A stretch of DNA of 64,000 nt from Escherichia hormaechei_A. Lineage in GTDB: Bacteria > Pseudomonadota > Gammaproteobacteria > Enterobacterales > Enterobacteriaceae. The notes under the pieces were generated by a model. It made no database searches. It saw nothing but the letters and a program-made list of their open reading frames with translations, and was not told where the DNA came from. Of the stretch, positions 43,996 through 52,004 are shown one piece after another (position 1 is the stretch's first letter; the number at the start of each line of letters is the position of its first letter). Both the position numbers and the translations under genes were made by a program. Location: the NCBI GenBank assembly GCA_042434945.1, contig CP170191.1, forward strand, positions 2,542,001 to 2,606,000, written 5' to 3'.

Positions 43996-44027
43996 AAAAA
44001 AGCCGGATGAGAATCCGGCTTTTTTTT
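43996..44027 (+). terminator. Rho-independent terminator of metG
   Basis: AAAAAAGCCGGA and TCCGGCTTTTTTT form a 7-bp GC-rich stem with a TGAGAA loop and a clear T-run. Confidence 0.93.
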
Positions 44028-44097
44028 GCCCGGCGGCGCTACGCTTGCACGGGCCTACGGGTTTTGTAGGCCGGGTCAGGCGAAGCCGCCACCCGGC
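44028..44097. repeat. REP/BIME-type palindromic element after metG
   Basis: Two inverted units, GCCCGGCGGCGCTACGC... and ...GGCGAAGCCGCCACCCGGC, of the same family as those at 5409, 40632 and 56618. It starts right at the end of the metG terminator, at the right edge of the E. coli-like block. Confidence 0.8.
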
Positions 44098-44102
44098 TAA
44101 AA

Positions 44103-44573
44103 TCACCCCTTCTGGTTATGCACCCGCTGCGTCAACCCACGCAGGAAATAACGCAGAAACTGATCCCCACACTCGCGGTAATTCTTATGATCCGGGGCGC
44201 GCATCATGGCAGTGATTTCCGGCATCGACACGCGAAATTTCTGCTCGGTCATGATCGCCAGAATGTCGTCAGTTTTCAGGGAGAAAGCAATACGCAGCTT
44301 TTTCAGCACCGTATTGTTATTCACCCGACGCTCCAGCGCCAGCTCAGGCGCAGATTCATCTTTGCCGCGCTTGTCGTAGATCAGGCCATTCAGAAAGCCC
44401 GACAGAATAATGTCCGGGCAGCGAACAAAACCCTCTTCATCTTCTTTAGTCATCCAGGTGTCGAACCCGGCGGACGTGGATTCCATGTCGGAGAGCGCCA
44501 GAATACGCACCAGGTCATTATTATTGGCTTTCAAAATGTAGCGCACGCTGCGCAGAATATCGTTACTTAGCAT
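44103..44573 (-). CDS. yehS: YehS, DUF1456 family protein
   Basis: A 156-residue cytosolic protein with two tandem DUF1456 repeats: NDILRSVRYILKANNNDLVRI at residues 3-23 and the equivalent NTVLKKLRIAFSLKTDDILAI at about 85-105. Function is unknown. ATG at 44573 matches the family start; the in-frame extension to 44630 overlaps the end of btsR by 11 bases. The middle of the protein (about 27-45, SDMESTSAGFDTWM) differs strongly from K-12, so this gene is resident-type DNA between two E. coli-like blocks. Confidence 0.92.
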   Translation of the reverse strand: MLSNDILRSVRYILKANNNDLVRILALSDMESTSAGFDTWMTKEDEEGFVRCPDIILSGFLNGLIYDKRGKDESAPELALERRVNNNTVLKKLRIAFSLKTDDILAIMTEQKFRVSMPEITAMMRAPDHKNYRECGDQFLRYFLRGLTQRVHNQKG

Positions 44574-44619
44574 GAGGCCTTCAGGTGTTGATGAGGCAAA
44601 AAGCCATTTTAGCAGTCTT

Positions 44620-45339
44620 TTACAGGCCAATCGCCTCTTTTAAGCTTTTCAGATAACGGCGGCTGACCGGCACGGTTAAGCCATTACGCAAAATCAACTC
44701 GGCCTGGCCGTTATCTTCCAGACGAATCTCCTGTAAATGCGCGAGGTTAACCAGATACTGACGATGGCAGCGCAGTAGTGGTGTACGACTTTCCAGGGTA
44801 CGTAATGTCAATTCGGTAAAGCCCTCTTTCCCTTCGTGGCTGGTAACGTAGACACCGCTCATCCGACTGCTGACAAATGCCACATCTTTCATTTGCAGCA
44901 AATAAATCCGACTATGCCCAGTACAAGGGATAAATTTCAGCGCCTGTTGATTTTCTGGTAACAGCGAAACATCCTGCTTGCTGCGTTCCTGCCGCAAACG
45001 CGCCAGCGTTTTCTCCAGTCGCGCTTCATCAATTGGCTTCAGCAGATAATCAAAGGCGTGTTCTTCAAAGGCTTTAATGGCGTATTCGTCAAACGCGGTG
45101 AGAAAAACAATATACGGACGATGTTCCGGGTCGAGCATCCCCACCATTTCCAGACCACTGATGCGCGGCATCTGGATATCGAGAAACAGCACATCCGGGC
45201 GCAGTTTATGCACCGCGCCGATCCCTTCCACGGCGTTTGAACACTCACCAACGATTTCAATATCGCTCTGCTCCTGCAAAAATACGCGCAGGTTCTCCCG
45301 TGCTAACGGTTCATCATCGACAATTAAGACTTTAATCAT
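44620..45339 (-). CDS. btsR: BtsR (YehT), LytTR response regulator
   Basis: A 239-residue regulator. The receiver domain (about 1-120) has the acidic pair in [11 protein letters not shown], the phosphoacceptor Asp in LFLDIQMP (about residue 54) and the Lys in LLKPID. The LytTR DNA-binding domain covers about 137-239 ([34 protein letters not shown]). With BtsS it senses extracellular pyruvate and induces the pyruvate importer gene btsT. It overlaps btsS by 4 bases. As far as I recall it is identical to K-12 YehT. Confidence 0.96.
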
Positions 45340-47021
45340 GCCTCGTCCCTCCATGGTAGTCGTAACGTTATTCGGGTGTAACTATCAGGCTCACAGGCGA
45401 CGCTTATCCCATAGTCATCGCCAAACCGTTCACGTAAACGCTTATCCACCAGATTCATCCCCAGCCCACTGGCATTGGTTACCGGTTGATACAAACCGGC
45501 ATTGTCTTCGATCTCCAGCATTAAATGTTGCCCCTCACGTCGGGCGCTGATTGCCACTCGCCCTGTATCCAGCAGTTGTGATGTCCCATGTTTAATGGCG
45601 TTTTCCACTATCGGTTGCAGGGTAAACGCGGGCAATTGCTGCTGGGATAATTCTTGCGGAATAGCAATGTTGACCTGCAACCGCGACTGGAAGCGCGCCT
45701 TTTCAATTTGCAGATAAGCATTCACATGTTCAATTTCGTCGGCGAGAGTAACAAACTCCGAAGGCCGCTTTAAGTTTTTGCGGAAAAAAGTTGAAAGATA
45801 CTGCACCAGCTGGCTGGCCTGTTCGCTGTCGCGACGGATCACCGCTTTAATGGTGTTAAGCGCATTAAACAAAAAATGGGGATTCACCTGGGCGTGAAGC
45901 AGTTTGATCTCTGACTGGGTGAGCATCGCTTTTTGCCGCTCATATTGCCCGGCAAGGATCTGCGCCGAAAGCAGTTGCGCAATCCCCTCGCCCAGCGTGC
46001 GGTTGATTGAACTGAATAAACGGTTTTTGGCTTCATACAATTTGATGGTGCCCATCACCCGCTGATTTTCACCACGCAACGGAATTACCAGCGTCGACCC
46101 CAGTTTGCATTGCGGATGCAAAGAGCAACGGTAAGGTACTTCGTTGCCATCAGCGTAGACCACTTCACCGGTTTCAATCGCTTTTAAGGTATAAGTCGAA
46201 GAAATCGGTTTGCCGGGTAAATGGTGGTCGTCACCAATTCCGGTAAAGGCTAGCAATTTCTCTCGATCGGTAATCGCGACTGCACCAATATCCAGCTCCT
46301 GATACAGCACCTGTGCCACTTTCATGCTGTTCACTTCGTTAAACCCCTGGCGCAAAATGCCTTCCGTCGAGGCCGCCACTTTCAGCGCAGTGGCAGAAAA
46401 AGCTGAAGTGTATTTTTCAAACATCGCGCGTTTATCGAGCAATATACGCATAAACAGCGCAGCGCCGACGGTATTGGTGACCATCATTGGCGCAGCAATA
46501 TTACTCACCAGACGTACCGCATCTTCATAAGGTCGGGCGATCGCCAGGATGATCAACATTTGCACCATTTCAGCGACGAACGTGACGGCACCGGCGGTAA
46601 TGGGGTTAAAGACTTTATCAGTGCGCCCGCGACGGATCAGGATGCTGTGTACCAGGCCGCCGAGCAATCCTTCAACGATGGTTGAGATCATGCAACTTAG
46701 CGCGGTCATGCCCCCCATCGAATATCGATGTAAGCCGCCGGTCAGACCAACCAGCCCACCGACGACCGGACCGCCGAGTAAGCCGCCCATTACCGCGCCT
46801 ATCGCACGGGTATTGGCAATAGAATCGTCAATGTGCAACCCAAACCAGGTGCCCATGATGCAGAAGATGGAAAAGACGATGTAGCAGAGAAATTTATGCG
46901 GCAGACGAACCGTGACCTGCATTAACGGTATGAATAATGGCGTTTTACTCATTAACCACGCAATGACTAAAAAAACGCACATCTGCTGAAGCAGCAGCAA
47001 CACCAGATTAAAATCGTACAT
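45336..47021 (-). CDS. btsS: BtsS (YehU), LytS-type pyruvate-sensing histidine kinase
   Basis: A 561-residue inner-membrane sensor. The 5TMR_LYT module (about residues 1-200) has several membrane helices; a GAF domain is at about 220-340. The His_kinase domain contains the phosphoacceptor His in [17 protein letters not shown] (about 380-396), and the ATP-binding region has [11 protein letters not shown] and [11 protein letters not shown]. It phosphorylates BtsR in response to pyruvate. ATG at 47021 is the family start; an upstream extension to 47036 adds 5 residues. It is essentially identical to K-12 YehU and divergent from mlrA over 221 bases. Confidence 0.96.
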
Positions 47022-47242
47022 ACCCGCAAACCACACTTCCCTTTAAAACGCGTAACATACATTGCCTGCGTTTAACTTTCTTTGAACTCTTGCAGAAAAA
47101 TGAGAATTCGTGAGTACGATCACTCAAAATCGCCTGGCAAAAATAAAATCACCCTATAGATGCACAAAAAACGGGCAAAACTACCTGGTTCGCAAAACTG
47201 CGTCTAAAGTTAAACCGGGACCTCGCGAGCAAGGGTGAGACG

Positions 47243-47974
47243 ATGGCGCTTTACACAATTGGTGAAGTGGCGTTGCTTTGTGATATTAATCCTGTCACGT
47301 TACGCGCGTGGCAGAGGCGTTACGGATTGCTGAAACCGCAACGGACAGACGGCGGTCATCGGCTGTTCAACGATGCCGATATTGACCGGATCCGCGAGAT
47401 CAAACGCTGGATCGACAACGGCGTGCAGGTCAGCAAGTTAAAATGCTGCTCAGTAATGAAAATGTTGATGTGCAGAACGGCTGGGCGCGATCAGCAAGAA
47501 ACATTACTGACTTACCTGCAAAGCGGCAATCTACATAGCCTGCGAACGTGGATCAAAGAGCGCGGTCAGGATTACCCCGCCCAGACACTCACCACACATC
47601 TGTTTATTCCTCTGCGCCGACGGCTTCAGTGCCAACAACCGACTCTCCAGGCGCTGCTGGCGATCCTCGACGGCGTACTGATCAACTACATCGCCATTTG
47701 TCTGGCTTCGGCACGTAAAAAACAGGGTAAAGATGCGCTGGTGGTTGGCTGGAATATTCAGGATACCACCCGTCTGTGGCTGGAGGGCTGGATTGCCAGT
47801 CAACAAGGATGGCGCATTGATGTCCTCGCCCACTCGCTCAATCAACTACGCCCTGAACTATTCGAAGGCCGTACATTGCTGGTGTGGTGCGGTGAAAATC
47901 GAACCTCCGCCCAACAGCAGCAACTCACCAGTTGGCAAGAACAAGGCCATGATATTTTCCCACTCGGCATTTAA
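47243..47974 (+). CDS. mlrA: MlrA, MerR-like activator of csgD, with a frame-shifted internal stretch
   Basis: A 243-residue MerR-family regulator that activates csgD and thus curli and biofilm matrix genes. The N-terminal winged helix-turn-helix is intact (YTIGEVALLCDINPVTLRAWQRRYG, split by domain at residues 4-28, then HRLFNDADIDRI). At residues about 65-81 the expected K-12 residues VKMLLSNENVDVQNGW are replaced by LKCCSVMKMLMCRTAG, exactly what the same DNA reads in another frame. One A is missing near 47436 (CAGCAAGTT) and one G is added near 47484 (CTGGGCGCG). The frame then recovers and the C-terminal domain is normal. The swapped segment is the linker after the DNA-binding domain, so function may be impaired. 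Confidence 0.9.
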   Translation: MALYTIGEVALLCDINPVTLRAWQRRYGLLKPQRTDGGHRLFNDADIDRIREIKRWIDNGVQVSKLKCCSVMKMLMCRTAGRDQQETLLTYLQSGNLHSLRTWIKERGQDYPAQTLTTHLFIPLRRRLQCQQPTLQALLAILDGVLINYIAICLASARKKQGKDALVVGWNIQDTTRLWLEGWIASQQGWRIDVLAHSLNQLRPELFEGRTLLVWCGENRTSAQQQQLTSWQEQGHDIFPLGI

Positions 47975-48033
47975 TGATTCGTTAACAAATGCGCTTTACT
48001 GTACAATCCTTTCGTTAACATAAGGAGTGCATT

Positions 48034-48142
48034 ATGCCGCATAGCTAAAATTGGGGTCATCGCCCTGTTCCTGTTTATGGCGTTAGGCGGAATTGGTGGC
48101 GTCATGCTCGCAGGTTATACCTTTATTTTGCGTGCTGGCTAA
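48034..48142 (+). pseudogene. yohO: yohO, small membrane protein gene with a one-base insertion
   Basis: E. coli YohO is a 35-residue single-span membrane protein. Here the start reads ATGCCGCATAGC TAA, ending after four codons. Removing one C (ATGCGCATAGCT) restores [18 protein letters not shown] and the following [14 protein letters not shown] to a TAA at 48140-48142. AAGGAG lies in front of the ATG. So the gene is present but frame-shifted, or the extra C is a sequencing error. Its end overlaps the 3' end of convergent yehW. Confidence 0.85.
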
Positions 48143-48854
48143 GCGCCTGCACCAGCCTTTCAAACAGGCGGTCTGCGATGATCGCCGCCAGTGCCACCAG
48201 TAACGCCCCCTGGATCACATACGCGGTATTAAATCCGCTAAGCCCGATGATGATGGCGTAACCCAGCGTGCTGGCCCCTACCGTTGAGGCGATCGTCGCC
48301 GTACCAATGTTGATAATCACCGAAGTTCGCACGCCCGCCAGAATCACCGGAGCCGCCAGCGGTAGCTCGACCTTCACCAGCCGCTGCCAGGCGCTCATCC
48401 CCATCCCTTCCGCTACGCTCAGCACCGATGCAGGCACCGCCGCAATCCCCGCCAGCGTCCCTTGCAGAATGGGCAACACGCCGTACAAAATCAGCGCAAT
48501 GATGGCAGGCTCCTGCCCAAAACCGATCGCCGGCACGGCAATCGCCAGCACGGCCACCGGCGGGAAGGTCTGCCCCGTTGCAGCGATGGTCTCCACCAGC
48601 GGACGAAACTCCCTGCCCACGGGTCTCGTCACCGCAATCCCGGCGCCTGTGCCCAGCACGATGGCAATCACGCTTGACACCGCCACCAGCCAGAAGTGCG
48701 CCAGAGTGAGATTAACAAAGCTCTCCTGCTGGTACACCGGGCGCGGCAGCCCGGGAATAAGCGCATTAAACAGCGCCGCGCTGTGCGGCATCAGGTAGAG
48801 TAAGGCGATAAACAGCCCTGTCAGCCAGAGTAACGGATCACGGACCCACTTCAC
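48123..48854 (-). CDS. yehW: YehW, osmoprotectant-type ABC permease
   Basis: A 243-residue permease of the ProW/OpuC type with about six helices and the EAA-loop region [20 protein letters not shown] (about 150-170). Together with YehY, the ATPase YehX and the binding protein OsmF it forms a low-affinity, RpoS-linked betaine-type importer in E. coli/Salmonella. The start codon is GTG at 48854, overlapping yehX by 17 bases. The first 200 residues are diverged from K-12, while the last 43 residues (from [13 protein letters not shown]) match it exactly as I recall; a mosaic junction lies near 48255. Confidence 0.93.
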
Positions 48855-49788
48855 GCGTCACCTCCCCCGCCAGCAGATCGCGAAAATGGATCGTCCCACA
48901 TGGCGTCCCCTGCCCGTCCGCAACGGGTAACACCTCGCACTGCCGGGCGACAAACGCCGACAGGGCATCGCGCAGGCTCATCCCATCGTGCAGCGGTTCA
49001 CCACCGATTTGCGCATCGTGCGGACGCAGATAGTCCCTGACGGTGCGCAGCGAGAGCAGCCTGACGCCCAGCTCGCTGCGGCCAAAAAATTCACGCACAA
49101 AATCATTCGCCGGCGAGGTTAACAGCTCAAGCGGCGTACCCTGCTGGACGACTTCGCCGTGATCCATCAGTATCAGACGATCGGCCAGCCGCAGCGCTTC
49201 GTCGATATCATGCGTCACCAGCACGATGGTGCGCCCTAGAATACGGTGGATGCGACTCATCTCCGCCTGAAGTGCGCCGCGGGTGACCGGATCCAGCGCG
49301 CCGAAGGGCTCATCCATCAGCAGCACCTGCGGGTTAGCGGCCAGCGCGCGCGCCACCCCGACCCGCTGCTGCTGTCCGCCGGAAAGCTGGTGCGGATAGC
49401 GGTCGCGAAGCGACGCGTCCAGGCCCAGCAGCGCCATCAGCTCGTCGACACGCTCATTGATCTTCCCCCGGGACCATTTTTCCAGCTGTAGCACGGTGGC
49501 AATGTTCTGGGCCACCGTCCAGTGGGGAAACAGGCCGATGGACTGAATGGCGTAGCCCATACGCCGCCGCAGTTCCAGCACCGGCAGGCTGCGGATCTCC
49601 TCTCCGGCAAAGCGAATCGTCCCGCTGTCATGTTCCACCAGCCGGTTGATCATCTTCAGCGTCGTCGATTTTCCCGACCCCGACGTCCCGATCAATACCG
49701 AGAACGCCCCCTCGGCAAAATGCAGATTGAGGTGGCTTGCCGCCGGACGGCCCGCAAAGGTTTTACTCACATCATGAAATTCAATCAT
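48838..49788 (-). CDS. yehX: YehX, osmoprotectant-type ABC ATPase
   Basis: A 316-residue ATPase of the ProV/OpuCA type. Walker A GTSGSGKST at about 35-43, Q-loop MGYAIQSIGLFPH, signature LSGGQQQRV, Walker B VLLMDEPFGALD, H-loop VTHDIDEA. A CBS-like C-terminal region (about 250-316: REFFGRSELGVRLLSLRTVRDY...) may sense ionic strength as in related systems. ATG at 49788 is the family start; the frame reaching 49866 runs inside yehY. It is 8 bases inside the yehY stop and overlaps yehW downstream, so the three are coupled. Confidence 0.93.
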   Translation of the reverse strand: MIEFHDVSKTFAGRPAASHLNLHFAEGAFSVLIGTSGSGKSTTLKMINRLVEHDSGTIRFAGEEIRSLPVLELRRRMGYAIQSIGLFPHWTVAQNIATVLQLEKWSRGKINERVDELMALLGLDASLRDRYPHQLSGGQQQRVGVARALAANPQVLLMDEPFGALDPVTRGALQAEMSRIHRILGRTIVLVTHDIDEALRLADRLILMDHGEVVQQGTPLELLTSPANDFVREFFGRSELGVRLLSLRTVRDYLRPHDAQIGGEPLHDGMSLRDALSAFVARQCEVLPVADGQGTPCGTIHFRDLLAGEVTREVGP

Positions 49789-50938
49789 TGGCTCTTCTCC
49801 TGAGCAGCGCGAGCCACAGGGCAAACAATGCATCCAGTACGACCGCCAGCGCAATCGTGGGCACAACGCCCAGCAGCACCAGATCCAGCGCGCTGCTCAG
49901 CAGCCCCTGGAACACCAGTGCCCCAAAGCCGCCCGCCCCGATCAGCGCGGCAATCACCGCCATCCCCACGGTTTGCACCGTCACCACCCGCAGGCTGCGA
50001 ACCAGCAGCGGAAGCGCAAGCGGCAGCTGTATTTTCCAGAAACACTGGCGCGCACTCATCCCCATCGCATGGGCGCTTTCCAGCACGTCAGGCGGAACCT
50101 GGCTTAACCCCGCCACCACGCCGCGCACCAGCGGCAGCAGCGCATACAGCACAAGGGCGATAAGGGCAGGCGTCAGCCCGGTTCCGGCAATGCCTGCCGC
50201 GGCCAACGCAGGGAAGGATTTCACCAGACCGGCCAGGGGGGCAATCAGCAGGCCAAACAGGGCAACGGAGGGGATGGTCTGAATAACGTTGAGCACGGTA
50301 AAGACGGCACCCTGGCGGCTGGGATGCCGGTAGCACCCGATGCCCAGCGGCACGCCCAGCAGCAGCGCCGGGATCAGCGTCCCAAACAGGATCGTCAGAT
50401 GTTGCGCCAGCGCGTTGTCAAACACCTCCTGGCGGTTGGCGTACTCTTTTAACAGCGAGAGTTGATTCAGATCGCCGCTGAAGAGGATCAGCAGAGGGAT
50501 GACCCAGAATTGCGCGTTCAGCAGCCAGCGCCAGACGGGTAGCGGCGTGAGACGGCGAATGGCATCGCTACAGACCAGCAGACAAAGTGCCAGCCACAGC
50601 CAGAGCCCGCTGCCAATCGACGTGCGCGCCAGCGGGCTTTCAACCGAGGCCATCTGCGTTGCCGCCTGTCCCGCGCTCCAGAACAGCACGATAAACAGTG
50701 CTTCGCTGAGCAGAAGCGTCAGCCAAAGGGCGGCTCGCCCTGGCCAGAAGGCTAAGGCTACAGTACTCGCCAGCGCCGCGCCCAGCAGTAGCGGCGTAAA
50801 TGACCAGATCTGCCAGAGCGCGCGCGGTTCGCCCGACACCAGACGGTTTGGCGCGACATTTACAAAGGGTAACGCGACCGCCGCAATGGCCACACAGGCC
50901 AACAGCAGCAGGACGCGGTTATGACATTTTATTGGCAC
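49781..50938 (-). CDS. yehY: YehY, osmoprotectant-type ABC permease
   Basis: A 385-residue permease, the same length as K-12 YehY. An N-terminal membrane domain of several helices (about 1-150) precedes the BPD_transp_1 core (about 180-380), where the EAA loop region is SAHAMGMSARQCFWKIQLPLALP. The start is GTG at 50938; it lies 12 bases after osmF. It forms a heterodimeric channel with YehW. Diverged from K-12 throughout. Confidence 0.92.
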   Translation of the reverse strand: MPIKCHNRVLLLLACVAIAAVALPFVNVAPNRLVSGEPRALWQIWSFTPLLLGAALASTVALAFWPGRAALWLTLLLSEALFIVLFWSAGQAATQMASVESPLARTSIGSGLWLWLALCLLVCSDAIRRLTPLPVWRWLLNAQFWVIPLLILFSGDLNQLSLLKEYANRQEVFDNALAQHLTILFGTLIPALLLGVPLGIGCYRHPSRQGAVFTVLNVIQTIPSVALFGLLIAPLAGLVKSFPALAAAGIAGTGLTPALIALVLYALLPLVRGVVAGLSQVPPDVLESAHAMGMSARQCFWKIQLPLALPLLVRSLRVVTVQTVGMAVIAALIGAGGFGALVFQGLLSSALDLVLLGVVPTIALAVVLDALFALWLALLRRRAND

Positions 50939-50950
50939 AGCCTTGTCCCG

Positions 50951-51868
50951 TTACTTCACAAGCCCTTGTTGTTTCAGGAAGTCGGCAGCCACCTTTTTGG
51001 CATCCAGCCCCTCAACGGCAATGCTGGCATTCAGCTGTTGCAGCGTTTTCGCATCCAGTTTTTCAAACACCGGTTTGAGCCATTCCGCAATATCCGGGTA
51101 GGCTTTCAGCACCGCCTCGCGCACGACCGGGGTTGGGGCGTAAATGGGCTGAACGCCTTTTGGGTCGGTCAGGGTTTGCAGACCAAGCGCCGCGACCGGG
51201 CCGTCGGTGCCGTAGGCCATCGCCGCGTTGACGCCAGAGGTTTGCTGCGCCGCCGCCTTAATGGTCACCGCCGTGTCGCCGCCCGCCAGCGAGAGCAACT
51301 GGGACTGATCGAGCTTGAAATCATAGGCTTTTTCAAACGCTGGCAGGGCATCAGCGCGCTCGATAAACTCTGCCGAGGCCGCGAGCTTAAACTCGCCCTT
51401 CTCTTTCAGGTAGCGGCTGAGATCGTCAAGCGAGGTGAGCTTGCCTTTCTCGGCAATATCTTTACCCACCGCGATGGTCCAGGTGTTGTTGGCCGGTGCC
51501 GGCGTAAGCCAGACCAGCTTATTTTTTTCCGCGTCCAGCTTTTTGACTTTTTCGTACCCGGCTTTGGCATTTTTCCAGGCCGGATCGTTTTCATCCTTGA
51601 AGAAGAATGCCCCGTTGCCGGTGTATTCCGGGTAGATATCCAGCTCGCCGGACGTGATGGCACCGCGTACGACAGGTGTGGTGCCAAGCTGTACTTTATT
51701 GACCGTTTTCACGCCGTGGCTTTCGAGTACCTGCAAAATGATATTGCCGAGCAACGCGCCCTCGGTATCAATTTTGGAACCCACCTTAACCGGCTCTGCG
51801 GCCTGTAGCGGCAGGCTTAGCGCCGCCAGAAGCACCGCCGATCCTGTTATCCCCTTAATAATCGTCAT
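50951..51868 (-). CDS. osmF: OsmF (YehZ), periplasmic osmoprotectant-binding protein
   Basis: A 305-residue OpuAC-type binding protein with a Sec signal peptide (ITGSAVLLAALSLPLQAA, cleaved near residue 23). Family motifs include VGSKIDTEGALLGNIILQVLE, TPVVRGAITSGELDIYPEYTGNG and LTPAPANNTWTIAV. E. coli OsmF is induced by osmotic stress and stationary phase under RpoS and binds glycine betaine weakly. It heads the osmF-yehY-yehX-yehW operon. It is a diverged orthologue of the K-12 protein. Confidence 0.94.
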   Translation of the reverse strand: MTIIKGITGSAVLLAALSLPLQAAEPVKVGSKIDTEGALLGNIILQVLESHGVKTVNKVQLGTTPVVRGAITSGELDIYPEYTGNGAFFFKDENDPAWKNAKAGYEKVKKLDAEKNKLVWLTPAPANNTWTIAVGKDIAEKGKLTSLDDLSRYLKEKGEFKLAASAEFIERADALPAFEKAYDFKLDQSQLLSLAGGDTAVTIKAAAQQTSGVNAAMAYGTDGPVAALGLQTLTDPKGVQPIYAPTPVVREAVLKAYPDIAEWLKPVFEKLDAKTLQQLNASIAVEGLDAKKVAADFLKQQGLVK

Positions 51869-52004
51869 TCTGCTTTCCTCATTATTTTGTGGCCTTTTTC
51901 ATAGGCTTGAGACAAAAGCGTAGCTTAAAACAGCGAATTTAACCGTTTTTCGTACAAGATGAGAGGCATCCCCCGCCAGGCGGGGGATGGGGAGGAAGGT
52001 AAGA

